Source: Pectobacterium carotovorum
GTDB lineage: Bacteria; Pseudomonadota; Gammaproteobacteria; Enterobacterales; Enterobacteriaceae
Direction: 5' to 3'
DNA length: 64,000 nucleotides
NCBI RefSeq assembly: GCF_033898505.1
Contig: NZ_JAXAFK010000001.1
Location: forward strand, 2,046,001-2,110,000
Shown here one piece after another: positions 16,456 to 24,617 of the stretch. Each line of letters starts with the position of its first letter. Within the stretch, counting starts at the first letter, position 1. A model generated the notes under the pieces. That model did not search any database and was not told where the DNA came from. It saw only the letters and a program-made list of their open reading frames with translations. Made by a program: the position numbers and the translations under genes.

Positions 16456-16827
16456 TTAAATGCCAAAGCTTTCGCCACATCCACAAGCATGCTGCGCTCT
16501 GGGATTATTAAACTTGAATATCTGATTCAGTCCTTCACGGACGAAATCAAGTTCTGTGCCGTCAATGAAAGGCATCGCTTTCAATGGGACATACAGTTTT
16601 GCGCCGTCACGTTCGAATACCAGATCGTCAGTTTCGAACTCCTGTACCAGATCCAGCACATAGCCAAATCCCGCACAGCCTGATTGTTTAACGCTGAGCC
16701 GCAGTCCTTGCACGGCCTCATCCTGCTTCACCAGATTCTTAATCTGCTTCACGGCGCTCTCTGTCAGCGTCAATCCTTGCCAGACATTTTCATCCAGTGA
16801 AAACGTCCCTACATTTTCCGCTTGCAT
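16456..16827 (-). CDS. sufA: Fe-S cluster A-type carrier SufA
   Basis: This carrier of 123 residues takes clusters from SufBCD and delivers them to target proteins. The three ligand cysteines of A-type carriers are present: one in QSGCAGFGY and two in the C-terminal CGCGES. The start codon has a GAGG site 8 nt upstream. It is the first gene of the suf operon. The 427-nt upstream region carries Fur-like sequences, in line with iron and oxidative stress control of suf in E. coli. Confidence 0.96.
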   Translation of the reverse strand: MQAENVGTFSLDENVWQGLTLTESAVKQIKNLVKQDEAVQGLRLSVKQSGCAGFGYVLDLVQEFETDDLVFERDGAKLYVPLKAMPFIDGTELDFVREGLNQIFKFNNPRAQHACGCGESFGI

Positions 16828-17068
16828 ATGGAATACCTCATTACGTGTGGTACCAGTTTTAGGCTGGTTTCCCCTAATGTTAGTGATAATGAAACTAGCT
16901 TCAACCTCTTGTTTCGCAGGGCTATTCGTAACATTTCAGTTTTTAGCAAGCCAATAGCACCATTTTACACGTCTCGGGCGCGCCAAACAACGTAGTAAGA
17001 AACCAGATAACCAATTGATAACAAATGAATTAATAGCATCACCCCTGTCCCTTGCGGTCAGGTAAAAA

Positions 17069-17094
17069 TTATCATCTCGTTATCATTATTATAA
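17069..17094. promoter_or_regulatory. Possible Fur-like site upstream of sufA
   Basis: This A/T-rich stretch contains repeated TTATCAT/TGATAA hexamers (TTATCATCTCG then TTATCATTATTATAA). It matches the 7-1-7 Fur pattern only in part, about 10 of 14 fixed positions. It is 240 nt before sufA and 160 nt before the gene at 17255, so which gene it would serve is uncertain. Confidence 0.4.
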
Positions 17095-17216
17095 CATTTA
17101 TCGGTGATACCTATTTATAAAACAGGGAAGGTATATGAAAATTTATGTGACTTCCGATCGTACTTTTTGGCGTTAAAGCACATTTTGCCCATTGATCACC
17201 GCCTTTTTTATAAATA

Positions 17217-17231
17217 TGATAATGATTATCA
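17217..17231. promoter_or_regulatory. Perfect Fur box
   Basis: TGATAATGATTATCA matches all 15 positions of the 7-1-7 Fur consensus (TGATAATNATTATCA). It ends 23 nt before the ATG at 17255, where bound Fur would block transcription of that gene when iron is plentiful. Confidence 0.88.
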
Positions 17232-17254
17232 TTTCATATTCAGGATCGTTCACC

Positions 17255-17656
17255 ATGCTTTCCGTGACTGCCTGGCTGCACCACCAGATTGACGAATATA
17301 AATTCCAGATTCGCGATGCCACCGTTGATTTTTACATGGCGGAAGCGCGCCTGAATCGCCCTGGAAGCAATATTGACCATTTACGCCGCTATCATAACGC
17401 CTGCATGGATATGGTTGAACTCTGTCTGAGAAATGGCGATGACGACAGCTATCTGCATGCGCTGGTCAAGCTGCACAATCGGTTGATTAAAGAGATTAAT
17501 AATGAAGGGCGTTGCCACCTGTTTCGCGTGCAAAGCTACTACTTTGCCCGTAACACGCTGAAGTCGATTTGCCATCAGCTAAGCATGCAAGGCTCATGGG
17601 ATAAAGCCACCGCGTTTCAGACCGACTTCGTTAAGCGCGTGCCTTTCCTGCCTTGA
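17255..17656 (+). CDS. Fur-box protein of unknown function, 133 aa
   Basis: I do not recognise this family. The protein is soluble-looking and mainly alpha-helical, with no signal peptide and no cysteine motif. It has many His, Arg and Asp residues (AWLHHQIDEYKFQIRDATVD, HLRRYHNACMDMVELCL) and ends VKRVPFLP. The ATG at 17255 has an AGGA site 9 nt before it; in-frame codons further upstream would run through the Fur box, so they are not used. The perfect Fur box makes iron repression very likely. It sits between sufA and menI, where E. coli has the unrelated ydiH. A 17-bp tandem array starts 5 nt after its stop. Confidence 0.75.
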   Translation: MLSVTAWLHHQIDEYKFQIRDATVDFYMAEARLNRPGSNIDHLRRYHNACMDMVELCLRNGDDDSYLHALVKLHNRLIKEINNEGRCHLFRVQSYYFARNTLKSICHQLSMQGSWDKATAFQTDFVKRVPFLP

Positions 17657-17660
17657 AAAA

Positions 17661-17728
17661 CAATATTTTTCTAGAGGCCATGTTTTCCTAGAGACAATAT
17701 TTTCCTAGAGGCAATGTCTTCCAAAAAC
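17661..17728 (+). repeat. Tandem array, four 17-bp units
   Basis: Four adjacent 17-nt units (17661, 17678, 17695, 17712) follow the consensus CAATATTTTCCTAGAGG. The third unit equals the consensus; the fourth diverges at its end. On the other strand the units read GAAAAYATTGYCTCTAG. It lies between the Fur-box gene and menI. Confidence 0.85.
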
Positions 17729-17771
17729 AACGGAACCAGACCGACCGGCAATCTGGTTCCGTGCGACATAT

Positions 17772-18188
17772 TTACGGCGTAATGACCGACGTCGTCAGAC
17801 GTGAAATGCAGCACAGGCGATTCTGATTATCAAAAATCTCAATCTGCCACACCTGGCTACGGCGGCCAACGTGAAGCGCACGACACACGCCACGCACTTC
17901 ACCTTCACGCACGGCTCGCAGATGATTGGCATTGATTTCAAGACCCACCACCTGCTGCTCGTCCTCAGAGCACAGATAGCCCGCGACGGAACCCAACGAT
18001 TCCGCCAGCACGACGGACGCGCCGCCGTGCAATAAGCCGAACGGCTGGCGCGTGCGAGAATCCACTGGCATCACGGCTTCCAGAAAATCCTCCGCGATAT
18101 GGGTATAGCGGATACCGACATGACCCACCATGCACGTTTGGTTCGGTTCGTTAAGTTGCTCAAGCGTAACCTGTCGTTTCCATAGCAT
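17772..18188 (-). CDS. menI: Hotdog-fold thioesterase MenI (YdiI)
   Basis: This cytoplasmic thioesterase of 138 residues hydrolyses 1,4-dihydroxy-2-naphthoyl-CoA in menaquinone synthesis, as shown for E. coli YdiI/MenI. The family signature FGLLHGGASVVLAESLGSVAG contains the catalytic Glu, and VVGLEINANH follows. The start at 18188 (MLWKRQVTLEQL) matches the E. coli N-terminus and overlaps the ydiJ stop by one base (TGATG), so the two genes are translationally coupled. It is not beside the other men genes, as in E. coli. Confidence 0.93.
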   Translation of the reverse strand: MLWKRQVTLEQLNEPNQTCMVGHVGIRYTHIAEDFLEAVMPVDSRTRQPFGLLHGGASVVLAESLGSVAGYLCSEDEQQVVGLEINANHLRAVREGEVRGVCRALHVGRRSQVWQIEIFDNQNRLCCISRLTTSVITP

Positions 18189-21100
18189 CAGATAATCTCC
18201 AGCAGGGCCTGTAGCGGATGGCGTAGTGCACTGCCTTCCATACGTTTCACCTGACTGCGGCATGAATAGCCGGTGGTCAGGCAGCGTTTCTGCGGTAACT
18301 TCTGTAACACCTGTTGCCAGGATAGCGCATAAATACCCTGCGAGTTGGCGAGGTTCTTGGTTTCATGACCGTAGGTTCCCGCCATACCGCAGCACCCGAC
18401 GCTGACATTCTCCAGTTTGGCACCAAAGCGCGAGAAGATATCAGCCCATTGTTTCGTGCTGATCGGCAGCGCCGTGGTTTCCGTACAGTGACCCAACAAA
18501 TACCAGGATTCGCCAGTGGCAGGCTGCGGCGTACTGTCGGCCAGTGCCGTCACCAGCCATTCATGCACCAGTTGCACCTGGAAATCACCGCGTTTCTCAC
18601 CCAGGATTTCACGGTATTCATCGCGATAGCACAGTACCAACGCCGGATCGACGCCCACCATCGGCATCCCCAGTTTCGCGACGCGGTTCAGGAAATCTGC
18701 CGTCTTCGACGCCGTTTTGGCAAAACGCTGCAAGAAGCCTTTAATGTGCTGCGCCTTCCCGTTCGGTGAGAACGGTAAGAGCACCGGTTTCAGCTTCAGT
18801 TTTTCGATCAGATGGACGAAATCTGCCACCACCTGCGCATCGTAATAGCTGGTAAACGGATCCTGCACGATGAGCACGTACTGCTGGCGCGCCGCTTCCG
18901 GCAACTGTTCCAACTGTTCCAGCGTGGTGTTGACGCCACTATGTCCGGCAAACTGCTGGCGCAGCGACGGTGATGACAGCAGCGGTAAATCAACCATACC
19001 GATCTGGCTGCGGCTCAGGTTATTCAGCAGCGGCATTTTCAGGAAGAAGTTAAACGTCTTCGGGCTGCGCGCCATCAGCGGCGCATAGCTTTCGACACCG
19101 GCGACCAGATAGTCACGCACCGGACGCAGATAGCGCGTGTGATAAAGCTGCAGGAAGCGGGAGCGGAAACCGGGCACGTCGATTTTGATCGGGCACTGCG
19201 TTGAACAGGCTTTACACGCCAGACAGCCAGACATCGCGTCTTTGACTTCGTGGGAGAAATCGTAATCCCCCTGCTTCGCCTGCCAGGTATTGCGGGTTTT
19301 CTGGATAAACGCACGCAGGCTCAGCTTCTGCTGCGGCAATGCCTTCTCCAGCGCTACCGGATCGATGCCTTGCTCCGCCAGCAGGCGTAACCATTCACGC
19401 ACCAGCGTCGCACGGCCTTTCGGCGAATGAATACGGTTGCCGCTGATTTTCATCGACGGGCACATTGGGCTACGGGCATCAAAGTTAAAGCACAGCCCGT
19501 TACCGTTACATTCCATCGCGCCACGGAACGCCGTACGCACCGTCAGCGGGATCGTGCGGTCGAACGTGCCGCGCTTGACCGCATCGACTTTCATCATCGG
19601 TGCATCCACGTCCAGCGGCGCACAAATCTTCCCGGGATTAAGTCGATTATCCGGATCGAACGCCGCTTTGATACGGCGCAGTTCGGCATACAGCTCCGGC
19701 CCAAAAAATTCAGGGCTGTACTCGGCGCGGAAGCCTTTGCCGTGTTCCCCCCACAGCAGGCCGCCATATTTGGCCGTCAGCGCGACAATCTGGTCGGAAA
19801 GCTGTTTCATCAGCATTTCCTGTTGTGGGTCGCACATATCCAGCGCTGGGCGGACGTGCAGTACCCCAGCGTCCACGTGACCGAACATACCGTACGTCAG
19901 GTTATGACTGTCCAGCAGCGCGCGGAATTCTTCGATGTAATCGGCCAGATGCTGTGGCGGCACACAGGTATCTTCCGCGAACGGAATCGGCTTCGCCTGC
20001 CCTTTGCTGTTGCCCAGCAGGCCTACGGCTTTTTTCCGCATGGCATAAATACGTTCGATGCCGGCCAGATCGTTACAGGTTTGATAGCCAATCACCCCGC
20101 CCTCTCCGCTCGCCAGCAGCGTATCCAGCCCCTGACAGAGCGCGTCAACCTGCCCGTTAATCAGCATTTCATCATCACCTGCGAACTCAACGATATTCAG
20201 GCCCAGCATTTCCTGATTAGGCACATCAGTAATCAGTTCGCTAACGGAATGCCAGACAATATCCTCGCGGGCAAGGTTTAATACCTTGGAGTCCACGGTT
20301 TCAACCGACAGCGCCTTGGCTTCTACCATGAACGGCGCATTGCGCAGCGCTGAGTTAAAGGAGTCATACTTGATATTCACCAGACGGCGAACCTTTGGCA
20401 ACGGCGTGATATCGAGCTTCGCTTCGGTGATAAACGCCAGCGTGCCTTCAGCGCCGGTCAGAATTCGCGTCAGGTCGAAGGTCTGGAGATCGTCGCTGAA
20501 CACATGACGCAGGTCGTAACCCGTCAGAAAACGATTCAGCTTGGGGAATTTGTCGATGATTAACGCGCGCTGTTCGCGACAGCGGTGCAGCACCGTATGG
20601 TAAATGCGACCGATAGAGGAATCTTCTAACGCCAGCTTCTCTGCCAGCGCGACCGGCATCGCATGTGTATCCAGCATCTCGCCGCCCAGCAATATCGCAC
20701 GCAGCCCCAGCACATGGTCTGAGGTTTTGCCGTACACCAGCGAGCCTTGTCCCGATGCATCGGTGTTGATCATGCCGCCCAGCGTCGCCCGGTTACTGGT
20801 CGACAGCTCGGGTGCAAAGAAATAGCCATAAGGCTTCAGGTATTGGTTAAGCTGATCTTTAATGACGCCAGCCTCGACGCGCACCCACCCCTGTTCAGGA
20901 TTAATTTCCAGAATGCGGTTCATATAACGCGACATATCGACCACGATGCCGCGATTCAGCGCCTGCCCGTTCGTTCCCGTACCGCCGCCGCGCGGGGTAA
21001 AGGTCAGCCCTGAAAAACGTGCTTCACCCGCCAGCCGGGATAAAATAGCGACATCAGCGGTTGAGCGAGGGAAAACCACTGCATCCGGCAAAAGTTGATA

Positions 21101-21241
21101 GATGCTGTTATCCGTTGCCATCGTCAGACGATCGGCATAGTTGGTCGCCGTATCGCCTGTGAATCCATTTTTCTTCAATGCTTCCAGAAAATTAAGCACC
21201 GGCTGAACCAGCCCGGGAGATTGCGTGATCTGTGGGATCAT
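18188..21241 (-). CDS. ydiJ: D-2-hydroxyglutarate dehydrogenase / FAD-linked Fe-S oxidoreductase YdiJ
   Basis: This large flavoprotein has 1017 residues. It has an FAD-binding PCMH domain (TPRGGGTGTNGQAL, about 85-100), an FAD-oxidase C-terminal domain (FGHVDAGVLHVRP), a ferredoxin-type 4Fe-4S segment (SGCLACKACSTQCPIK, about residue 660) and a C-terminal CCG domain (GHCTE, VGCCGMAGTYGHE). E. coli YdiJ, nearly identical in layout and about the same length, has been reported as a D-2-hydroxyglutarate dehydrogenase. The start at 21241 (MIPQITQSPG) matches E. coli. It is divergent from ydiK, with a 27-bp inverted repeat between them. Confidence 0.93.
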   Translation of the reverse strand: MIPQITQSPGLVQPVLNFLEALKKNGFTGDTATNYADRLTMATDNSIYQLLPDAVVFPRSTADVAILSRLAGEARFSGLTFTPRGGGTGTNGQALNRGIVVDMSRYMNRILEINPEQGWVRVEAGVIKDQLNQYLKPYGYFFAPELSTSNRATLGGMINTDASGQGSLVYGKTSDHVLGLRAILLGGEMLDTHAMPVALAEKLALEDSSIGRIYHTVLHRCREQRALIIDKFPKLNRFLTGYDLRHVFSDDLQTFDLTRILTGAEGTLAFITEAKLDITPLPKVRRLVNIKYDSFNSALRNAPFMVEAKALSVETVDSKVLNLAREDIVWHSVSELITDVPNQEMLGLNIVEFAGDDEMLINGQVDALCQGLDTLLASGEGGVIGYQTCNDLAGIERIYAMRKKAVGLLGNSKGQAKPIPFAEDTCVPPQHLADYIEEFRALLDSHNLTYGMFGHVDAGVLHVRPALDMCDPQQEMLMKQLSDQIVALTAKYGGLLWGEHGKGFRAEYSPEFFGPELYAELRRIKAAFDPDNRLNPGKICAPLDVDAPMMKVDAVKRGTFDRTIPLTVRTAFRGAMECNGNGLCFNFDARSPMCPSMKISGNRIHSPKGRATLVREWLRLLAEQGIDPVALEKALPQQKLSLRAFIQKTRNTWQAKQGDYDFSHEVKDAMSGCLACKACSTQCPIKIDVPGFRSRFLQLYHTRYLRPVRDYLVAGVESYAPLMARSPKTFNFFLKMPLLNNLSRSQIGMVDLPLLSSPSLRQQFAGHSGVNTTLEQLEQLPEAARQQYVLIVQDPFTSYYDAQVVADFVHLIEKLKLKPVLLPFSPNGKAQHIKGFLQRFAKTASKTADFLNRVAKLGMPMVGVDPALVLCYRDEYREILGEKRGDFQVQLVHEWLVTALADSTPQPATGESWYLLGHCTETTALPISTKQWADIFSRFGAKLENVSVGCCGMAGTYGHETKNLANSQGIYALSWQQVLQKLPQKRCLTTGYSCRSQVKRMEGSALRHPLQALLEII

Positions 21242-21393
21242 TATTTTTTGACCCTGTCCGTACATGATGTGTTTGCCAATATGTCGTGATATGCCTGTGA
21301 AGAGCCCGATATAGCCGCCCTTTCATCGGGGACATCACGTTTTATCACATTTCGCAATCGTGTGCGCTCCCGGATCGGCAAAAACATACAGCG

Positions 21394-21420
21394 TGTTGGT
21401 GAACTGCTGTTTCACCAACA
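21394..21420. promoter_or_regulatory. Perfect inverted repeat between ydiJ and ydiK
   Basis: TGTTGGTGAA and TTCACCAACA are exact 10-bp complements around a 7-nt centre. No T run follows on either side, so it looks more like an operator than a terminator. It is 153 nt from the ydiJ start and 118 nt from the ydiK start. The binding protein is unknown. Confidence 0.6.
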
Positions 21421-21537
21421 AAATGTTCAACAGGCTGTCAAAACACCCGGAAATATCTCATGATGACAGGTGACCATAGGCTGTCACCCAAGCTACCTCG
21501 CCTTCAGCCCTTTCTTTTGCTATTGAGGAATGATTCA

Positions 21538-22647
21538 TTGAGCAAATATTCCCAGCCACCACGACTTGATCTGGCCAGAATCCTGTTCAGTCTGGTGTTT
21601 ATTACCATCATGATAATTGCCTGTTTTTGGGTGGTTCAGCCTTTTATTCTGGGGTTCGCCTGGGCGTGTATGGTGGTGATTGCCACCTGGCCAGTGCTGA
21701 TTAAGTTTCAGGCGCTATTGTGGGGGCGACGTTCTCTGGCCGTGATCGTCATGACGCTACTGCTTATTCTGCTATTTATTGTCCCAATTGCCGTTCTTGT
21801 TAGTAGCGTAGTGGATAACAGCTCGGCGTTAATGAGTTGGGGAGCCCGGCAGGAAAACTTTTCACCACCGACACTGGAGTGGCTGACGTCTATTCCTTTC
21901 GTCGGTGAAAAATTGTTCAACAGTTGGCAGACGTTGCTGCAAAGCGGCGGTAGCGGCCTGTTCGCCAAAGTGCAACCCTATTTTGGTAAAACGGCGACCT
22001 GGTTAGTGGCACAAGCGGCCAATATCGGGCGCTTTCTGATGCATTGTTCCCTGATGCTGCTCTTCAGTGCCCTGCTGTATTACAAAGGAGAAGCCGTGGC
22101 GAAAGCCGTGCGACATTTCGCTATCCGGCTGGGGCAAGAGCGCGGCGATGCCGCTGTCATTCTGGCAGCCCAGTCGATTCGAGCTGTCGCACTAGGCGTG
22201 GTGGTTACCGCTATCGTGCAGTCGGTGTTGGGCGGAATTGGGCTGGGGCTGTCCGGTATTCCCCATACAACACTACTGACTGTGCTGATGTTTCTGTCTT
22301 GTCTGGCGCAATTGGGGCCACTTCCGGTACTGATTCCTGCCATTATCTGGCTATATTGGACGGGTGATGCCACCTGGGGCACAGTTTTGCTGGTCTGGAG
22401 CTGCGTCGTTGGCACTATCGATAACGTGATCCGCCCAGTATTGATCAGGATGGGAGCCGATCTTCCTATGCTGCTGATTCTTTCCGGCGTAATTGGCGGA
22501 TTACTGGCCTTTGGTATGATTGGCCTGTTCATTGGCCCGGTCGTCCTTGCCGTTTCTTATCGTCTGCTGTTTGCCTGGATGCGTGAAATCCCCGAACCGC
22601 AGAGCATCCTCTCCGTTAATACGTCTAGCAAACCCAATAAAGAATAA
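21538..22647 (+). CDS. ydiK: AI-2E-family inner membrane transporter YdiK
   Basis: This inner-membrane protein of 369 residues has about seven or eight hydrophobic helices (IMIIACFWVVQPFILGFAW, VIVMTLLLILLFIVPIAVLV, and a C-terminal pair around GGLLAFGMIGLFIGPVVLA). It belongs to the PerM/YdgG/AI-2E permease family; the E. coli ortholog has no proven substrate. I choose the TTG at 21538 because GAGGAATGATTCA stands before it and the length then equals E. coli YdiK; an ATG at 21460 would add a tail not seen in the family. It is divergent from ydiJ. A strong hairpin (22673-22694) follows the stop. Confidence 0.9.
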   Translation: MSKYSQPPRLDLARILFSLVFITIMIIACFWVVQPFILGFAWACMVVIATWPVLIKFQALLWGRRSLAVIVMTLLLILLFIVPIAVLVSSVVDNSSALMSWGARQENFSPPTLEWLTSIPFVGEKLFNSWQTLLQSGGSGLFAKVQPYFGKTATWLVAQAANIGRFLMHCSLMLLFSALLYYKGEAVAKAVRHFAIRLGQERGDAAVILAAQSIRAVALGVVVTAIVQSVLGGIGLGLSGIPHTTLLTVLMFLSCLAQLGPLPVLIPAIIWLYWTGDATWGTVLLVWSCVVGTIDNVIRPVLIRMGADLPMLLILSGVIGGLLAFGMIGLFIGPVVLAVSYRLLFAWMREIPEPQSILSVNTSSKPNKE

Positions 22648-22672
22648 GGGCAGTAGCACTGTTTCGTCTTTC

Positions 22673-22694
22673 CGTGGGCGGTGCGCCGCCCACG
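22673..22694 (+). terminator. Hairpin after ydiK
   Basis: CGTGGGCGG and CCGCCCACG form a 9-bp G/C-rich stem with a 4-nt loop, 25 nt after the ydiK stop. There is no T run, so Rho-independent termination would be weak. Confidence 0.5.
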
Positions 22695-22888
22695 CATTGC
22701 CCACTCTCAGCATTATTCCTCGATGTGGACGTATTCCCACATTTTTTCAATAGGTAAAAATAGCTAATGATTAACCCTCTATTCCTAGGGATTAGTCCTA
22801 AAAATTTTGATATCATTTCTCTAATGCATCAATATTATTGACAATATAAAAACTCTGAGAGACCAACTCTTAAAAGATAATTAACTAT

Positions 22889-22902
22889 TAGGATGATTCT
22901 TA
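22889..22902 (-). promoter_or_regulatory. RcsAB box upstream of rprA
   Basis: Read on the minus strand this is TAAGAATCATCCTA, which differs from the RcsAB consensus TAAGAATATTCCTA at two central positions. It lies next to the expected -35 of rprA, with a -10-like CATAAT at 22917-22922. In E. coli rprA is activated by RcsB. Confidence 0.75.
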
Positions 22903-22929
22903 ATGACTGAATAGAGCATAATCCATAGG

Positions 22930-23050
22930 ATAAATACCGGAGCTAGTATTAACCTACTGTTTGTCAATGAGGTTTCCTCCTCGTCAGAGTTAGTAACGAA
23001 TTGCTGTGTGTAGTCTTTGCCCATCCCCTGAGATGGGCCTTTTTTTTCCT
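22930..23050 (+). ncRNA. rprA: Small regulatory RNA RprA
   Basis: The 3' half (ACGAATTGCTGTGTGTAGTC followed by TTTGCCCATC, hairpin and T run) is, as I recall it, almost the same as E. coli RprA. The place between ydiK and the next gene is also the same. RprA pairs with the rpoS leader with the help of Hfq and raises RpoS translation. It also acts on other mRNAs. The 5' part is divergent from E. coli. The start at about 22930 is estimated from the -10-like CATAAT. The terminator is GCCCATC..GATGGGC with eight T. Confidence 0.88.
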
Positions 23051-23139
23051 TTCATTTCTCTTCCATTCAATTACGCTTCTTCCCTTTTTTGTTACTCTCC
23101 TGTCTGCCTACTCTCAGTTCAGTTTTTCAGGAGTTTTTC

Positions 23140-24186
23140 ATGACGCCTCTCGCCGCGAAGAGATTACTACTCTGTGGCTTATTCAGCCTTCTGACCGCCT
23201 GCGATAATCCAGCGCCGACGACACAGCGCCCCTTGTTGACCATTGAAGGTAAAACGATGGGGACGTTTTACAGCGTAAAAATTAGCGGCGACGTCACCGA
23301 AGACAAAACGCAGTTGCAACGAGAAATCGATGCTCTGCTGGAGCAGGCCAATAATGACATTTCCACCTACCGTGACGATTCAGTGCTGTCGCGTTTTAAT
23401 CAGTATCGAGGAACAGAGCCACAGCCTATCAGCAACGGCATGGCGGATATCATCCTGGCCGCACTGCGTATCGGTAAAGCCACGCACGGTGCGATGGATA
23501 TCACCGTTGGCCCGTTGGTTAACCTCTGGGGGTTCGGTCCGCAGAAGCAGCCGACGCGTATTCCCAGCCAGCAGCAGATCGATTTAGCACGCCAAAACGT
23601 TGGGTTGCGTCACCTGAAACTGATCGGCGACGAAAAAGGAGAATGGATTCAGAAAGATCTCCCTGATTTGTATGTCGATCTCTCCACGCTGGGTGAAGGG
23701 TATGGCGCAGACGTTCTCGCGCAGTTAATGACGCGCAAAGGGATCACCAATTATCTGGTTTCCGTCGGCGGCGCGATTTCCAGCCGTGGCGTGAACGCCG
23801 AAGGGACGCCGTGGCGTGTAGCGATTCAGAAGCCAACCGATCAGGAAAACGCGGCACAGGCAGCGGTGAATTTGCAGGGTTATGCGATCAGCACCTCCGG
23901 CAGCTACCGAAATTATTTTGAGCAGGACAACAAGCGCTATTCTCACGTTATCGATCCCGAGACGGGCAGACCGATTACTCATCAGCTGGTTTCCGCAACC
24001 GTGATTGCACCGACCGCGCTGGAAGCGGATGGCTGGGATACCGGTTTGATGGTATTGGGCACGGAGAAAGCGCTAAAGCTGGCGGAACAGCAGGGGCTGG
24101 CGGTTTATCTGATTACCAAAACGGATAAGGGCTTTAGCGCGGTAATGACGCCGCAGTTTAAATCCTTCCTGATTACAGCACCGTAA
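23140..24186 (+). CDS. apbE: FAD:protein FMN transferase ApbE
   Basis: This periplasmic lipoprotein of 348 residues covalently attaches FMN to target proteins such as NqrB/RnfG-type subunits. It has a lipoprotein signal (LLTAC, Cys21), then GKTMGTFYSVK, STYRDDSVLSRFN, the central DLSTLGEGYGADVLAQLM, and HVIDPETGRPI with the metal-binding tail region ALEADGWDTGLMVLG. These segments agree with E. coli ApbE from memory. CAGGAG stands before the ATG at 23140. In E. coli apbE lies elsewhere, so this position next to rprA is specific to this lineage. No target flavoprotein gene is adjacent. Confidence 0.93.
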   Translation: MTPLAAKRLLLCGLFSLLTACDNPAPTTQRPLLTIEGKTMGTFYSVKISGDVTEDKTQLQREIDALLEQANNDISTYRDDSVLSRFNQYRGTEPQPISNGMADIILAALRIGKATHGAMDITVGPLVNLWGFGPQKQPTRIPSQQQIDLARQNVGLRHLKLIGDEKGEWIQKDLPDLYVDLSTLGEGYGADVLAQLMTRKGITNYLVSVGGAISSRGVNAEGTPWRVAIQKPTDQENAAQAAVNLQGYAISTSGSYRNYFEQDNKRYSHVIDPETGRPITHQLVSATVIAPTALEADGWDTGLMVLGTEKALKLAEQQGLAVYLITKTDKGFSAVMTPQFKSFLITAP

Positions 24187-24617
24187 TTTTCAGCACGGCT
24201 TGCGATCGGTGGCGGCCAAGCGGTGGTAATGGATAGATCGTAAAGACGCTGTGAATACGTCCCTGGAAATTGAGGGTTACCCCACAAATCCGGGAAATAA
24301 ATTTCTGTAACCACAGTGAAAATTTCGTGCGCACTAACTTCAGTCAATTTTTGCAACTGTCGCAGCACGCGCCCGACATGGGGTGGTTCAATCGCCACCG
24401 CCCCATGACCCCAGGCTTTTCGCGAAATCGTGTCGCTACGCGATACCTTCGGCGTTCGTGACCGCAACTCGGGCCGCCATTGACGCGCTCCCTGCGCGGC
24501 ACTGGCTTTCGCGGCGTCCTTGCCGCTCACCCGGCAGTCACTCCCACCTCAGCACGATTATTACGCGACTAAAAACTTTAAAAACAATACATTGATATCT
24601 AAAAATTCATCGCAGCA
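24187..24617. other. Gene-free region, possible dispersed-repeat remnant
   Basis: This region is 431 nt between convergent apbE and ppsA. On the minus strand an open frame (24105-24530) begins MSGKDAAKASAAQGARQW and overlaps the apbE end. It contains short G/C hairpins (e.g. around 24375-24415, GGGGTGG...CCACCGCCCC) and phrases such as GACGCTGTGAATACGTCCCT that I believe recur in Pectobacterium intergenic DNA. I do not think it encodes a functional protein, but cannot exclude it. Confidence 0.4.

Noticed and set aside
16860..16890. IscR type 2 site before sufA
   Set aside because: Only one half (TAGGGGAAA) fits; the partner half lacks the CC pair. Known IscR control in E. coli is not sufficient evidence.
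16828..17254. RydB small RNA, expected near sufA by E. coli gene order
   Set aside because: I could not recognise its sequence or a terminator hairpin with T run in this region.
17661..17728. CRISPR array
   Set aside because: The units are directly adjacent with no spacers, there are only four, and no cas gene is nearby. The same holds for 28242-28317.
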